From contig OY101129.1 of the NCBI GenBank assembly GCA_956465555.1, forward strand, positions 992,001-1,056,000: DNA of 64,000 nt, in the 5' to 3' direction. This document shows, in pieces, positions 1-9,414 of the stretch. The notes under the pieces are model-generated. The model saw only the letters and a program-made list of their open reading frames with translations. It did not search any database and was not told the origin of the DNA. Origin of the DNA: Nitzschia sp. pyKryTriq1 (taxonomy: Eukaryota; Bacillariophyta; Bacillariophyceae; Bacillariales; Bacillariaceae). The position numbers and the translations under genes are program-made. Numbering within the stretch: the stretch's first letter is position 1; each line of letters starts with the position of its first letter.

Positions 1-1722
1 CAATCTTTGTACGACGATTCTGATCGCACGTTGAAGCAATGCCAGGTTGATCTTGAATCAGCCATCAGCGCACGAGATAGTGCTCTGTCGACTCTTCGTG
101 ATCGGGAGGAAGAACGCGATGAGGCCGTTTCCGCGTTGGAAGCTTTATATCAGAAGAACCGAGAGCTTTCCCAGAACCATTTGCATTCACTTTCAAATGA
201 GAAGGAAATCGGCTTTCAAAAGGAAATCTCCGAGCTCAAGCAAACCAACATGGAGCTCACCCAGCTACTTGCATCAAGCACCTGTTCCCTTAATCACCTC
301 AAAGGAAGAGTTGCTACATTGGAAAGCGAATTAACTGCGAAGAACAGGGAACTCGAAGACTCTCAATATAGATTGTCACAGCTCGAGGAAGAATTGGCCT
401 ACGAGGAAAAACTTGCTATGAACCCAGCGGAACATGTTGCGAATCAGCATGAAGCGCTCTTGCAAGAGATCGAATCTCTACAAAAGACCATCGATCTGCA
501 AAAATCAGAACGTCGAGCAGTCGAAGAGAGCCTGAAAAGGCAAATGGGAGAGGAACAACGGATGCTTTTACAAGAAGGAGAGAAGATGATGGAGTCTCTG
601 CGCTCCAAAGCTATGGAACTCGAGCAACGTCTGTCGGAGAGTGAGCAAGAAGCCTACTTATGTAGGCAGCAGCTAGTGGAGAAGACCAGCGGATCAGACT
701 CCCTATCCAACGAGGTCATGCAGCTCAAGGCCAAGATCAAGGAGAAAGACCAGCGAATCAAAAAGTTGCAAACGTTCAAATTAACGAAAGAGTTCGCTGA
801 AGAGCACAAGCAACTCAAGAAGGATAACAAAAGTCTTCGAGAAGAGCTATCGCGGCTGCAAAAGGAGTTAGTCAGGCTTCAATCAGATCTCATGTCATCG
901 GACTCTGACTCAGGGCTTCGAACAGAAATCAGCGAACTTCGTTTTGACAAGGAAGCGCTCGAGAAGAAGCTACGAAAGTTTGCCGCTCATTGCCAAAGAC
1001 TAGAAGACGACAAGGCTGGAATGGCATCTGCGTTACGTTCATGCAATATTGACCCGTCAGACTTTGACGACGATATCAAGGAAGCTGTCATTTCACTTTG
1101 CGATAAGATGACGTCCCTCGACGAAAATGGATCAGTGCGTTCTCGACGTAGCTCAAATGGAAGCGAGAAGCCCGAAGCTGAAAATATGGCTCTACGATTG
1201 AAGCTTGAACGCCTTTCGGCATCTGAAGAAAAACTGAACAGCAAGATCGCTAAGTATCAGAAGGAGATCGAGGACCTTCGGAAGGAGTCTACAGGGGAAC
1301 AAGGCGAGACAGGTCGTAAGCTCCGCTACCTTGAGCAAGAAAACTTGCAGCTCATGCTTGATGTGAAAACAACGAAAAAGCAACTTCAAGTAGCACGAGA
1401 AGAAATCGAGGTCCTTCGAATGAATGCAATGGACAACTCGACCCTCGACTTTGGCACTGTGGACCTGGGATCCGATTCAAGTCAGCTATCCAAAGTTGTC
1501 AAGTCCTCTCAACCACAGGAGCAGCCTAAGAAAGTCACGAAGACCCCATTGCAAGACAAGACAAACGGCTCATCAAAGGAGAACAATGGACACGATCGAA
1601 ACGATTTGAAGCGACCCGTTGGAAGATTGCCAAAAGTAGTCGGAAAGAATGGACCGCGCGCCCCGGGGTTGGGAGAAGCTGCGGTGCAAGGGGACGAAAC
1701 TGGTGAATGTAATCAAAGCTAG
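1..1722 (+). CDS. Coiled-coil protein, C-terminal part (5' end outside window)
   Basis: The frame is open from the first base and ends at TAG 1720-1722, so only the last ~573 residues are visible and the true start lies upstream. Up to about residue 480 it is almost continuous coiled coil: rich in Glu, Lys, Gln, Arg and Leu, with almost no Pro. A short Ser/Arg patch (RSRRSSNGSEK, about residue 380) interrupts it. The last ~90 residues are a basic, Pro/Lys/Asn-rich tail that looks disordered. No nucleotide-binding, zinc or membrane motif is visible. This fits the stalk and tail of a motor or scaffold protein such as a kinesin, centrosomal protein or golgin, but the diagnostic head is missing, so I assign no family. 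It converges on the YWxW gene that ends at 1974. Confidence 0.8.
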   Translation, partial: QSLYDDSDRTLKQCQVDLESAISARDSALSTLRDREEERDEAVSALEALYQKNRELSQNHLHSLSNEKEIGFQKEISELKQTNMELTQLLASSTCSLNHLKGRVATLESELTAKNRELEDSQYRLSQLEEELAYEEKLAMNPAEHVANQHEALLQEIESLQKTIDLQKSERRAVEESLKRQMGEEQRMLLQEGEKMMESLRSKAMELEQRLSESEQEAYLCRQQLVEKTSGSDSLSNEVMQLKAKIKEKDQRIKKLQTFKLTKEFAEEHKQLKKDNKSLREELSRLQKELVRLQSDLMSSDSDSGLRTEISELRFDKEALEKKLRKFAAHCQRLEDDKAGMASALRSCNIDPSDFDDDIKEAVISLCDKMTSLDENGSVRSRRSSNGSEKPEAENMALRLKLERLSASEEKLNSKIAKYQKEIEDLRKESTGEQGETGRKLRYLEQENLQLMLDVKTTKKQLQVAREEIEVLRMNAMDNSTLDFGTVDLGSDSSQLSKVVKSSQPQEQPKKVTKTPLQDKTNGSSKENNGHDRNDLKRPVGRLPKVVGKNGPRAPGLGEAAVQGDETGECNQS

Positions 1723-1973
1723 CGAGAGAGAGAGAGCGCAATAGTCTACTGGTTGAGAATAAGATAGACAGTGCGATTACATTAGCCACGAACTTCTATC
1801 AGTACACAATTTCTGACTATCTCTGTACCATCTCTATCTAGAGTATATTATTTCAATAGCTTCCACGAGTGCACGATTGGTTGACTGCACAGTGCTCATA
1901 CTACAATACACCTCTAGCTATGTAGTGTAAGGAGTTAATATATATCATAACAGAAAGATTCCTTATAGCAGTA

Positions 1974-2765
1974 TTAGCAGACGGCCGACGACTGGTGCGA
2001 CCACATCCAGTACTCGTTCGAACTCTCTACAAGCGGAGTAGGTTTGGTGGGTTCGTTCCACTGCTGCAGTTGTTTGACGATGTTGTCGGCGGTCAGGAAC
2101 TCACGAGCCTCTTCGTATTGTAGCAAAGCCTGAATTCCATCGGAAGGGTCCCAACTAATTTTCTCGGCGGACGAGTTCCAGCCCCAATACTCATCACTAG
2201 CTCGATCCGAGGATGGTCTAGCCCTGTTAGGGTGGGCCGCAGCAGCAGTAGCAGCAGCGGCTGTTTCCATGGCTTCAATCGCCGCTCCCGAAACAAGAAG
2301 ACGGGCACGTTCATCGGCAAGGATTCGATTGATCATGGCATACTTGGTGTCTTCTTCCGCCACCCAATCCCAATACGAGGTACCGAGTTGACGCTTGGGT
2401 TCGTGCTCCTCCATGGAAAGATTCGTCTCTTCTTGCTCAACAGTAGCACTCCACTTGGCGGCTTCCTTTTTGAGGTTGGCTTCAATGTGAGATGCCGAAA
2501 AGAGATCATCAATAGTAGCTGCCACTTCCTTGACCTCGGCATCGGCAGGCCAATCCCAGTAGGAGACGGTCGTAGACGTATCCTTACTACTAGTAGTAGT
2601 AGTAGAGCAGGGCTTCGCATTCGGCTCATTGGCCACTTGTTGAAGTTGCTCTTTGGGGTCTGTCAACGGCAAATACTTTTGCTGAATGGTCTCTTGAAGA
2701 CCAGTCAAATCTCCATTGGATAGGGTTGCCACAAGGGATGTAACGTTCTTTCGGTTGGGTGCCAT
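1974..2765 (-). CDS. YWxW-repeat protein, copy A (unknown function)
   Basis: 263 residues, ATG at 2765, TAA at 1974. No known domain is recognised. The protein carries four copies of an aromatic motif Y-W-x-W at residues 69 (SYWDWPAD), 131 (SYWDWVAEE), 193 (EYWGWNSS) and 252 (EYWMWSHQ). They are separated by 60-ish residue spacers with predicted amphipathic helices, e.g. TADNIVKQLQQW. The first ~40 residues (MAPNRK, then TLSNGDL, TIQQK, LPLT) align with copy B at 3805-4569, which is encoded head-to-head on the other strand, so the two are diverged paralogues. No signal peptide or membrane segment is seen, so it is probably cytosolic or nuclear. An (AAC)n run lies in the likely 5' leader at 2774-2803. 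The gene call rests on the conserved paralogue; the function is unknown. Confidence 0.85.
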   Translation of the reverse strand: MAPNRKNVTSLVATLSNGDLTGLQETIQQKYLPLTDPKEQLQQVANEPNAKPCSTTTTSSKDTSTTVSYWDWPADAEVKEVAATIDDLFSASHIEANLKKEAAKWSATVEQEETNLSMEEHEPKRQLGTSYWDWVAEEDTKYAMINRILADERARLLVSGAAIEAMETAAAATAAAAHPNRARPSSDRASDEYWGWNSSAEKISWDPSDGIQALLQYEEAREFLTADNIVKQLQQWNEPTKPTPLVESSNEYWMWSHQSSAVC

Positions 2766-3804
2766 GTTGTTTCGTTGTTGTTGTTGTTGTTGTTGTTGTT
2801 GTTATCTTTGGTTGTGCTACCGGTAGCGATGTGTGTAAAATAGGGAATACCGGTTTTTTTTTTGGAAGTCGAAAGCGTTGTTCTTTACGAGGTATGAGTA
2901 CATACCCGGTACAACATCGCTTTGACGCAAGCTTCCATCCACATACGATACATAGTCTACACGACGGACGCGTGAAAAATAAAAAGAACACCAGCTAGCG
3001 AGCAATGCTGATGACTGTTCTGAGAGGGCGCAGATATAGGGGAGTCATTTTCGGCGGATGCCTTCGCTCCGGTGAATCTATTACTTAACCATTTTTGTTC
3101 GTCTTCCTAAAAAGCTTAAGAAATAATTATTTGTATTCTGCTTCTGCGTTCTTCATTTGAACTTGGGCACATTAATTGTTAAGTGAACTTTCTGCGCAAG
3201 ACGACGAGTAGTACAGAACCGGTAGTGTCAACGTTTCTTATGTTCTTAGAGACCTCGCAATAATGATGTCACTTCTTTATTGGTTGCGACCCTTGACACC
3301 TTGTGAAATTACAAAAGCAACGCAACGTGTGGTACCGTTTTACACAACACCATACAGCGCGGCGGACCTGCATTTGCACTTGACGCGTGACACGCGGAGG
3401 ATTTTCTCCCAGTGTGACTCCTTCGACTGCGTCAATCTGCAAAGTTCCCAGTCTACAAATGAATTTGTACATTTAAAGACACCGAAAGTGCAAGTGTATT
3501 TTACGTGTTCTTGGAGCAGTTTCTACAATACGTGCGTAAGGAACCCGGTGAGATGCAAACCTTGCTTCAACTCGACGAATGTGCATTCTCGGGGAATCTC
3601 TGTTCCTCAGCTTTCAGCCTGCGCTGAACCACGGGATTACAACATCATCATCGATCGCTGACTGTTTCCCTTGATCCTCGATCTCGTGGGCACTCTGCAG
3701 CGCTTTGACCACCTTGCACCACTCGTACTCTTCTTTTCTCATAAAATCACATCCTCCGAGTAAAACATCAAAACACCAACTCGCTCTAAAATCAAGCACC
3801 AATC
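2766..3804. promoter_or_regulatory. Shared upstream region of the divergent YWxW pair
   Basis: 1,039 bp between the two start codons. It starts with a GTT trinucleotide run (2774-2803) next to copy A and otherwise looks unique. An open frame at 3263-3661 has no recognisable composition or motif and is treated as chance. A bidirectional promoter is likely from the layout, but no core promoter element could be assigned with confidence. Confidence 0.4.
2774..2803. repeat. (GTT)n microsatellite
   Basis: About ten consecutive GTT triplets, 9 bp upstream of the ATG of copy A. On that gene's strand it reads (AAC)n, in the presumed 5' untranslated leader. Confidence 0.9.
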
Positions 3805-4569
3805 ATGGCACCCAACCGCAAATCCCTCAGTGCCTTGGCACAAACCTTGTCCCTTGGTGACTTGGAGAGCCTTCGAAGCACAATCCAACCAAAGGCTGCT
3901 TTCTTGCCTTTGACTCATCCCAGTGAAGAACAAGCAGCACAAGCCGTGGTGTCACAGCAGCCTCAGCAACAAGCCAATGATTCTTCTTCCTCCTCCTACT
4001 GGGCATGGTCCGCAGAGGATACTATGGAAACGGAAACAGTCTGCATTCTGTCCACGGATAACATTGTCTCCAACTTGATTCAACAAGCAGCCGCGTCTCA
4101 ATCATTGTCCTCTCCTGCCGACCAACAAGAAACACTCACCGAGAACGATGCCTACTGGGCCGAAGGAGAGCAACAAGAAGAAGAAGAAGAAGCTGCCGCC
4201 GCCGTCGTCGTCTCTGCCCCACAACACGAAAGCGTGTCGTACTGGGAGTGGCCTGCCGAAGAGGCCGTGACTACGAGTCAGTCCGCCTCTTATTGGGCTT
4301 GGGAATCCGATGCCGTTGTTCGAGCAGAAGAAGAACAAGCCACAGACTACTGGGCTTGGGAAACGTCCTCGAACGACATTGCAAAACTAGTCCTCGCGAC
4401 GACAGTTCTATCGCAAATCAAGAAGGAACAAGAAACAGAATCCAACAACTACTGGACATGGAACGACGACCATGATCAATACTGGGTCATGCCGCCGGCC
4501 ACCCCTGGTGCAGCAGGAGTAGAAGCTACTGGTGGAAACAACAACAACAAGGGATACTGGGAATGGTAA
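3805..4569 (+). CDS. YWxW-repeat protein, copy B (unknown function)
   Basis: 254 residues, ATG 3805 and TAA 4567-4569. The N-terminus MAPNRK...TLSLGDL...TIQPK...LPLT matches copy A. YWxW motifs start at residues 65 (SYWAWSAED), 146 (SYWEWPAEE), 163 (SYWAWESDA), 182 (DYWAWETSS), 216 (NYWTWNDD) and 251. The last one, YWEW, is the exact C-terminus. Two degenerate copies are YWAE (117) and YWVM (226). A helix STDNIVSNLIQQ (residues 83-94) corresponds to TADNIVKQLQQ in copy A. The spacers are acidic or Gln-rich. Regular acidic context with invariant aromatics suggests a short linear binding motif in several copies (inference). No enzyme signature, signal peptide or membrane helix is present. Confidence 0.88.
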   Translation: MAPNRKSLSALAQTLSLGDLESLRSTIQPKAAFLPLTHPSEEQAAQAVVSQQPQQQANDSSSSSYWAWSAEDTMETETVCILSTDNIVSNLIQQAAASQSLSSPADQQETLTENDAYWAEGEQQEEEEEAAAAVVVSAPQHESVSYWEWPAEEAVTTSQSASYWAWESDAVVRAEEEQATDYWAWETSSNDIAKLVLATTVLSQIKKEQETESNNYWTWNDDHDQYWVMPPATPGAAGVEATGGNNNNKGYWEW

Positions 4570-5216
4570 AGCGCCAGCATATTATGATTAAAACTCCTTG
4601 TAACTTTAAGAGAGACCCGCTACCTCTACTCAACAGTTTTTACTTATCTATTAGTCTATGTTGTACTGTATCTTGTATGTACCGGTATCATCTACTCTCT
4701 CTACTCTCTACCGGCAAGAGCTCTTCTACAGTACTGGTAGTCGTCTTCAAAACGGACTACGGTACTCTACTCTAGAGAGTGAAGCGCACCTACCAGCCTA
4801 CAGGCCGGCGCTGCGGAGGGCCGGCGCTCGGAATACGTGAGACGCGTGCTTTCAAAAAATAAAACAAAAACACGACAATGCGACAGTGCGACAATGCTAT
4901 CGCTGATGTTGTTGACAACAAACGCAAAAAGTCTACGAACGTATATACTGTACGACCCACCCACCCATCCATCCACCCATCCATCCATCCATCCATCCAT
5001 CCATCCATCCATCCATCCATCCATCCATAATTCTATTTCAAAGACGAGTGACTGTCTATCTGACTGACTCCTTCTCTACTATCTTGAGGAGAATCCATCT
5101 CTGCTGCTGTGTGAATGCATGTATCCAGACGTTTTTGTCGTTGAGGTTGCTGCTGTTTGTTTCCACTCTACGACTGAATATTCAACCGGTGTACGTAAAA
5201 GCAAGGAGAGCACAGC
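4570..5216. other. Intergenic, with CCAT repeat
   Basis: 647 bp between two same-strand genes. It holds a TACCGGTA octamer near 4680, a GC-rich patch near 4800-4830 in which GCCGGCGCT occurs twice, and the CCAT tandem repeat at 4955-5028. Open frames across the CCAT repeat only reflect repeat periodicity. Confidence 0.6.
4955..5028. repeat. (CCAT)n / (CCAC)n tetranucleotide repeat
   Basis: About 18 tandem tetranucleotides, starting as CCAC/CCAT mixtures and becoming pure CCAT from about 4979. It is intergenic, about 190 bp upstream of the sulfotransferase-like gene. Confidence 0.95.
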
Positions 5217-7658
5217 ATGATGCTACAAGGAAAAGGCAATCCTACCGGTAGGAGAGGAGACAACCGCCCTCAAAGTACGAGTACGAGCACGAGCACGAGT
5301 CGAATTGCTGTACCCCCCTCTGTCGGACGGCGTCGAAACGCTCAATCCTCTTCAGCTCTTTGCTCGAATATCGTGGGTATCTTGGCCTTGGGTTTGTTGC
5401 TTCTGATATCCAACAACAACATTGTCATCGATCATCATCATGCGGCATCCCCGAAATCCAACTTGATATTTTTTGGAAGTAATACTAACAACAACAACAA
5501 CAACAACTACGAGGACGTCGACGCCTTGGAGGAGGAAGACGAAGAGAGGAAACGATTCTTTGTTGATCCGTCAGTGATGGAAAATAGGACAGTGGCTGCT
5601 AATGCTGCTGGGAAAAGAACAACCACCACCATATTTTCCTCGTTTACCAATCCGATCCTTCAAACCAAAATGGAACAAGCCGGTTCGGCCCTTCAGCTCT
5701 CTCGACGCCAACAAGCCAAATTTGACTCTCAAAAAGGGCGTTTGATGGATGTCTTTCCCAACAAAAACGAGCGACGATTCCAAACGCGATTGGATTTATG
5801 GGGAGCCAATATCATCAATGACGAATATGCCTATATTCACATTTTTAAAAATGGCGGAACGACCATTGCGAGTCAAACGGGACGGGACCATACACCCATT
5901 CAGAATCGTCAAGTTCTAAGTCGCAAATGGTTTACTTTTGTCAGAGATCCTATCGAACACTTCTTGTCGGGATGGTCCGAATGTGGAAATCGGTATCGGG
6001 AGGGTCGACTGAAAAAGTTGCGAGACGAGCAAGAGCAACAGCAGTCCAAGAATACTACGACGACGACTACTACTACTACTACTAGAACTAATCATAACAA
6101 GGACGACGAACCAATCCCCCAAGAGTTACTGGAGGACTACGACACACGGATTCGAAAGTGGTTGGAGAAGGTCCGAAAAATGGCCCGACCGGGACATGAA
6201 TTTTGGTGCCAAACCCATTCCTTTCCTCAAGTCAATTCTCTTCTGGGCGTACTGGGAACGATTCCGAACCGACTGGAAATTGTGGGGGATCTCCAAGAAC
6301 TACCTGCCGTATTGAAGCTGCTGATTGGCTTTGAATACAATGCGGCGATTGAAACGGGTCGGAATGCCACTGCCGACCCTTTTTTGCAAAAATATTATCC
6401 CAAACGAGTCGATCTATTGTCCGACGATACCCTTCGGAGTCTTTGCGACTTTCTGGCGATTGATTATTTCCTCTTGGATTATGATTTACCCACTGCGTGT
6501 GACGACATGGAACCAGGTGGTTATACTACGAGTACTAGTACTAGTACTACTAGTAGTACTATAGTGCGGACGCCCAAATCAAATGCGCAAAATAGTCGAA
6601 ATCAGGTCAAAGGGAAGGATGCACAATCGGATTCTTCAGAGACCATACGTGTGGAAAAAAGCCAAATCCTTGAAAGGATGGAAGAGAAGGGCTCCTCTCT
6701 CGAGTTATCACGACGCCAGCAAGCCTCGTTTGACGTTCAACGACTACGTGTCCATCGAGTCTTTCCAAAAGAACGGCGATTTCAAGCCCAGTTGATGAAT
6801 TGGGGCGCCAACATTGTCACGGACCGATATGCCTACATTCACATATTCAAGAATGGGGGCACGACCATTGCGCTTCAAACGAGACGCAATCATACAGCGG
6901 TCCATGATCCCGAAATCGTCAAACGTCGGTGGTTTACGCTTGTGAGAGATCCGATCGAACACTTTCTTTCCGGTTGGGCCCATTGTGGTGGAGAAGCCCG
7001 CAGATTTCGACTGAAACAAAAGGGAAAAGACCCCAACCAGCCCTTTGATACGAATAATCCATCCGAACCTATTCCCCCAAGGCTCGGCAACTTGGACTAC
7101 TACGACATGCGGATTCGAATGTGGTTGAAACGTACGCGTACCTATGCACAAGAGACGAGTGGGTGGAGATGCGAGGTGCATTCCCTACCTCAAGTCAACA
7201 GCATCTTGAATGGCAATGGAATGATTCCTAGTAACTTGGAAATTGTGGGCGATCTGAAAGAATTGCCCGCCGTTTTGGAGGACTTGATTGGGTTTGAAAA
7301 ATACAATGCGACGATTGAAACGGGTCGAAATGCGACGGGTGATCTGTTTCTACAAACCTACTATCCCCGACGATTCGATCTCTTGTCGAACAAGACGATT
7401 CGGGATCTCTGTGACTTTTTGGCGATTGACTACTTTTTGCTGAACTATTCCATGCCTACCTATTGCCACGATATGGGTAGCAATGGATATACCAATTGGA
7501 CGAGGACGAAGACGCCGTTGAGTCGTCACAAGCAACAACAAGAACAACAACAACAACGTCCTCGTCCTAAACATTGGCCGGCCGGTCCTCGTCCCCCACC
7601 ACCACGACCACCAGCAATGGGCCAGGACAAGCCATGGTGGTCCTTTCAAATTCATTAA
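5217..7658 (+). CDS. Membrane protein with two tandem sulfotransferase-like domains
   Basis: 813 residues, ATG 5217. A cytosolic N-terminus of ~50 residues precedes one hydrophobic segment (about 51-66, NIVGILALGLLLLI), the layout of a type II Golgi membrane enzyme. Two copies of a ~300-residue domain follow, offset by 334 residues. Each carries a PAPS-loop-like motif IFKNGGTTIA (Lys211 and Lys545) and a 3'-phosphate-binding-like motif RDPIEHFLSGW (Arg243 in copy 1). Both share LSRRQQA at the start and EIVGDL(Q/K)ELPAVL later. These match the P-loop sulfotransferase fold of carbohydrate sulfotransferases (established for the family); the acceptor is unknown, perhaps a wall or secreted polysaccharide (inference). 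N-glycosylation sequons such as NHT and NAT fit a lumenal location. The C-terminus is Gln/Pro-rich. Both copies keep the core motifs. Confidence 0.8.
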   Translation: MMLQGKGNPTGRRGDNRPQSTSTSTSTSRIAVPPSVGRRRNAQSSSALCSNIVGILALGLLLLISNNNIVIDHHHAASPKSNLIFFGSNTNNNNNNNYEDVDALEEEDEERKRFFVDPSVMENRTVAANAAGKRTTTTIFSSFTNPILQTKMEQAGSALQLSRRQQAKFDSQKGRLMDVFPNKNERRFQTRLDLWGANIINDEYAYIHIFKNGGTTIASQTGRDHTPIQNRQVLSRKWFTFVRDPIEHFLSGWSECGNRYREGRLKKLRDEQEQQQSKNTTTTTTTTTTRTNHNKDDEPIPQELLEDYDTRIRKWLEKVRKMARPGHEFWCQTHSFPQVNSLLGVLGTIPNRLEIVGDLQELPAVLKLLIGFEYNAAIETGRNATADPFLQKYYPKRVDLLSDDTLRSLCDFLAIDYFLLDYDLPTACDDMEPGGYTTSTSTSTTSSTIVRTPKSNAQNSRNQVKGKDAQSDSSETIRVEKSQILERMEEKGSSLELSRRQQASFDVQRLRVHRVFPKERRFQAQLMNWGANIVTDRYAYIHIFKNGGTTIALQTRRNHTAVHDPEIVKRRWFTLVRDPIEHFLSGWAHCGGEARRFRLKQKGKDPNQPFDTNNPSEPIPPRLGNLDYYDMRIRMWLKRTRTYAQETSGWRCEVHSLPQVNSILNGNGMIPSNLEIVGDLKELPAVLEDLIGFEKYNATIETGRNATGDLFLQTYYPRRFDLLSNKTIRDLCDFLAIDYFLLNYSMPTYCHDMGSNGYTNWTRTKTPLSRHKQQQEQQQQRPRPKHWPAGPRPPPPRPPAMGQDKPWWSFQIH

Positions 7659-8223
7659 TCAAAGCGTATTATTAGTATTTTCCCCTGAAGTACGTAGTCG
7701 ACAACTCTAAAGAGTACATACTCCTTCTAGTAGTAGTCTACTAAATTTCTGTGGCAACACAATATATAATATTCATATTCGAGATCTATCTCTTCGTACC
7801 GGTATGGACTACTAGGTAGGTAGTTTGCAATAACTACTGTACACTCGCGGTAGATTTTGGGGTGGAAAGACAAATACAGTAAAAGCGAAAACATGTTCGG
7901 GGCTGATTTTTTACTCACGGGCGGAAAATGGTTTTAGTGAGGAACAACTGCGATCGGCAGGTCGAAAAATTCGGGCCTGGAATTTCAAGTTTCAAATCGC
8001 TCTGCTTGCGTGGTGACGACGAAGATGAAACGAGTAGTCGACGCGTACCACGAGTAATACCGGTAGAGATAAAAAACGAATACTCCTCGTACTCAGTACA
8101 TCCAACATCTCACAATTCACAACACTGCATGCCGACCATCATCTCGTCCATACCGGTAGTTTACTATCACCTCTACCCTCTGACAACGGTGACTACAGTC
8201 AGTCGGTCTATACAACCCTCGTC
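7659..8223. other. Intergenic, no gene seen
   Basis: 565 bp. It contains three TACCGGTA octamers (about 7797, 8058, 8151) and short TAG/CTA-rich runs. An open frame from 7928 runs into the next gene's start in another frame and looks like chance. Confidence 0.5.
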
Positions 8224-9414
8224 ATGACGCCTTTCTTTGCATCCTTGTTGACTTCTCTTGCCGTGGTTGGCGGGGTGGCGGTGGGCCTTTTCGTGTTCCT
8301 ACCCTTACTTTTGGCGTTGTGGGAGACGCTCAAGCGTGGCGGTAGTAATAGCAGCAGTCGCTTTTCGAAATCCAAGCTTTGCGTGGGTCAAGTCTGGCAC
8401 ACACGATTTCACCCCAAACGACACTCCTTTTCGTATCCCATATTCATGTTTGCGCTGGATCTGGAAGAATCCTTTGGGAACTTTTTATCACCCATGGTGC
8501 GATTCCAACCCTCCCAACATCACTTGAAGAATGGAGAAGGAAAGGCTACTACAGGTGATAAGGACTCGAACAAAAGTAGCAGCAGCAAGAGTGGTGATGA
8601 CGATGATGATAGTGATGAGGACTTGGCGCAACGGATATTGAATTTGGTAGCGACCAAAACCAATCACAAATTCCAACCCACCCTGAAGACGCATCAAATC
8701 ATCTTGTTGACGCATTTGGAGTATTGTGGATACAATTTCAATCCCGTCTCCTTTTATTATTTGGTCCACAAATCTACCCATACCTTGGAGGCAATGGTAG
8801 GGGAAGTGAGCAATACGCCATGGACGGAAATGTATTGTTATGTGTTGCATCCGGACAGCGTGGATCAAGTGCAGTGTCAAGAAAAAGAAGCAAACGCAAA
8901 AGCTAAAGTTCAACAACAACATCAAAAACAACAACAACAACAACTGCAACAACTTGATTATCGTTTCCCCAAAGCCTTTCATGTGTCGCCCTTTATGGAA
9001 ATGGAATACTGGTACGATTGGTCCTTTCAAGGCATTCCCGGTCAGAATGATGAGTTCGTAGTCATCAATTCCCTACGACGACGAAAAAAGGATGATGAAA
9101 CTATGGATTTTACGGCCAAACTGAAAATGACGACTGTTGACATTACTCCCTGGGCCGTGGCGTGGCAAATGATTCGGTTTCCCGTCTTTTGTATGCTCAT
9201 TCAAATTTGGATTCACTATCAAGCGGCGTGGCTCTTTCTCAAGGGCGTGGTATATGTGCCGCATCCCCAAGGGAGTGAAACGGCGGCCAGCAAAACCATT
9301 GCCACCATCATGACACCCTTTTTTGCCATTCGAGATTACTACAATGCCAATGGCGTTGTTGCTGGTGCTGTTGTTCACCCTACTAACAAAAGCAGGGCCA
9401 CAAAAGAAGACTGA
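8224..9414 (+). CDS. DUF1365 family membrane-associated protein
   Basis: 396 residues, ATG 8224. A hydrophobic helix lies at residues 10-33. The DUF1365 core starts near residue 52 (GQVWHTRFHPKRHSFSY), with family hallmarks YPIFMFALDL, GYNFNPVSFYY (from residue 169), a VGEVSNTPW segment, KAFHVSPFMEMEYWYDW, and a terminal region with PHPQGSE after a hydrophobic stretch. The family is widespread in bacteria and algae, often near cyclopropane-fatty-acid synthase genes, and its biochemical role is unsettled; a part in lipid modification is a guess from such contexts. The core is interrupted by two low-complexity insertions, Ser/Asp-rich (about 100-135) and Gln-rich (about 222-245), typical of this genome. 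The family assignment is secure; the function is not known. Confidence 0.88.
   Translation: MTPFFASLLTSLAVVGGVAVGLFVFLPLLLALWETLKRGGSNSSSRFSKSKLCVGQVWHTRFHPKRHSFSYPIFMFALDLEESFGNFLSPMVRFQPSQHHLKNGEGKATTGDKDSNKSSSSKSGDDDDDSDEDLAQRILNLVATKTNHKFQPTLKTHQIILLTHLEYCGYNFNPVSFYYLVHKSTHTLEAMVGEVSNTPWTEMYCYVLHPDSVDQVQCQEKEANAKAKVQQQHQKQQQQQLQQLDYRFPKAFHVSPFMEMEYWYDWSFQGIPGQNDEFVVINSLRRRKKDDETMDFTAKLKMTTVDITPWAVAWQMIRFPVFCMLIQIWIHYQAAWLFLKGVVYVPHPQGSETAASKTIATIMTPFFAIRDYYNANGVVAGAVVHPTNKSRATKED

Noticed and set aside
3263-3661. 132-codon frame upstream of YWxW copy B
   Set aside because: No domain, unusual composition, sits in the presumed promoter of a well-supported gene and ends 143 bp before its ATG.
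4770-5024. Minus-strand frames coding repeated MDGW units
   Set aside because: Product of the CCAT microsatellite read in two frames; not a gene despite superficial similarity to the aromatic repeats nearby.
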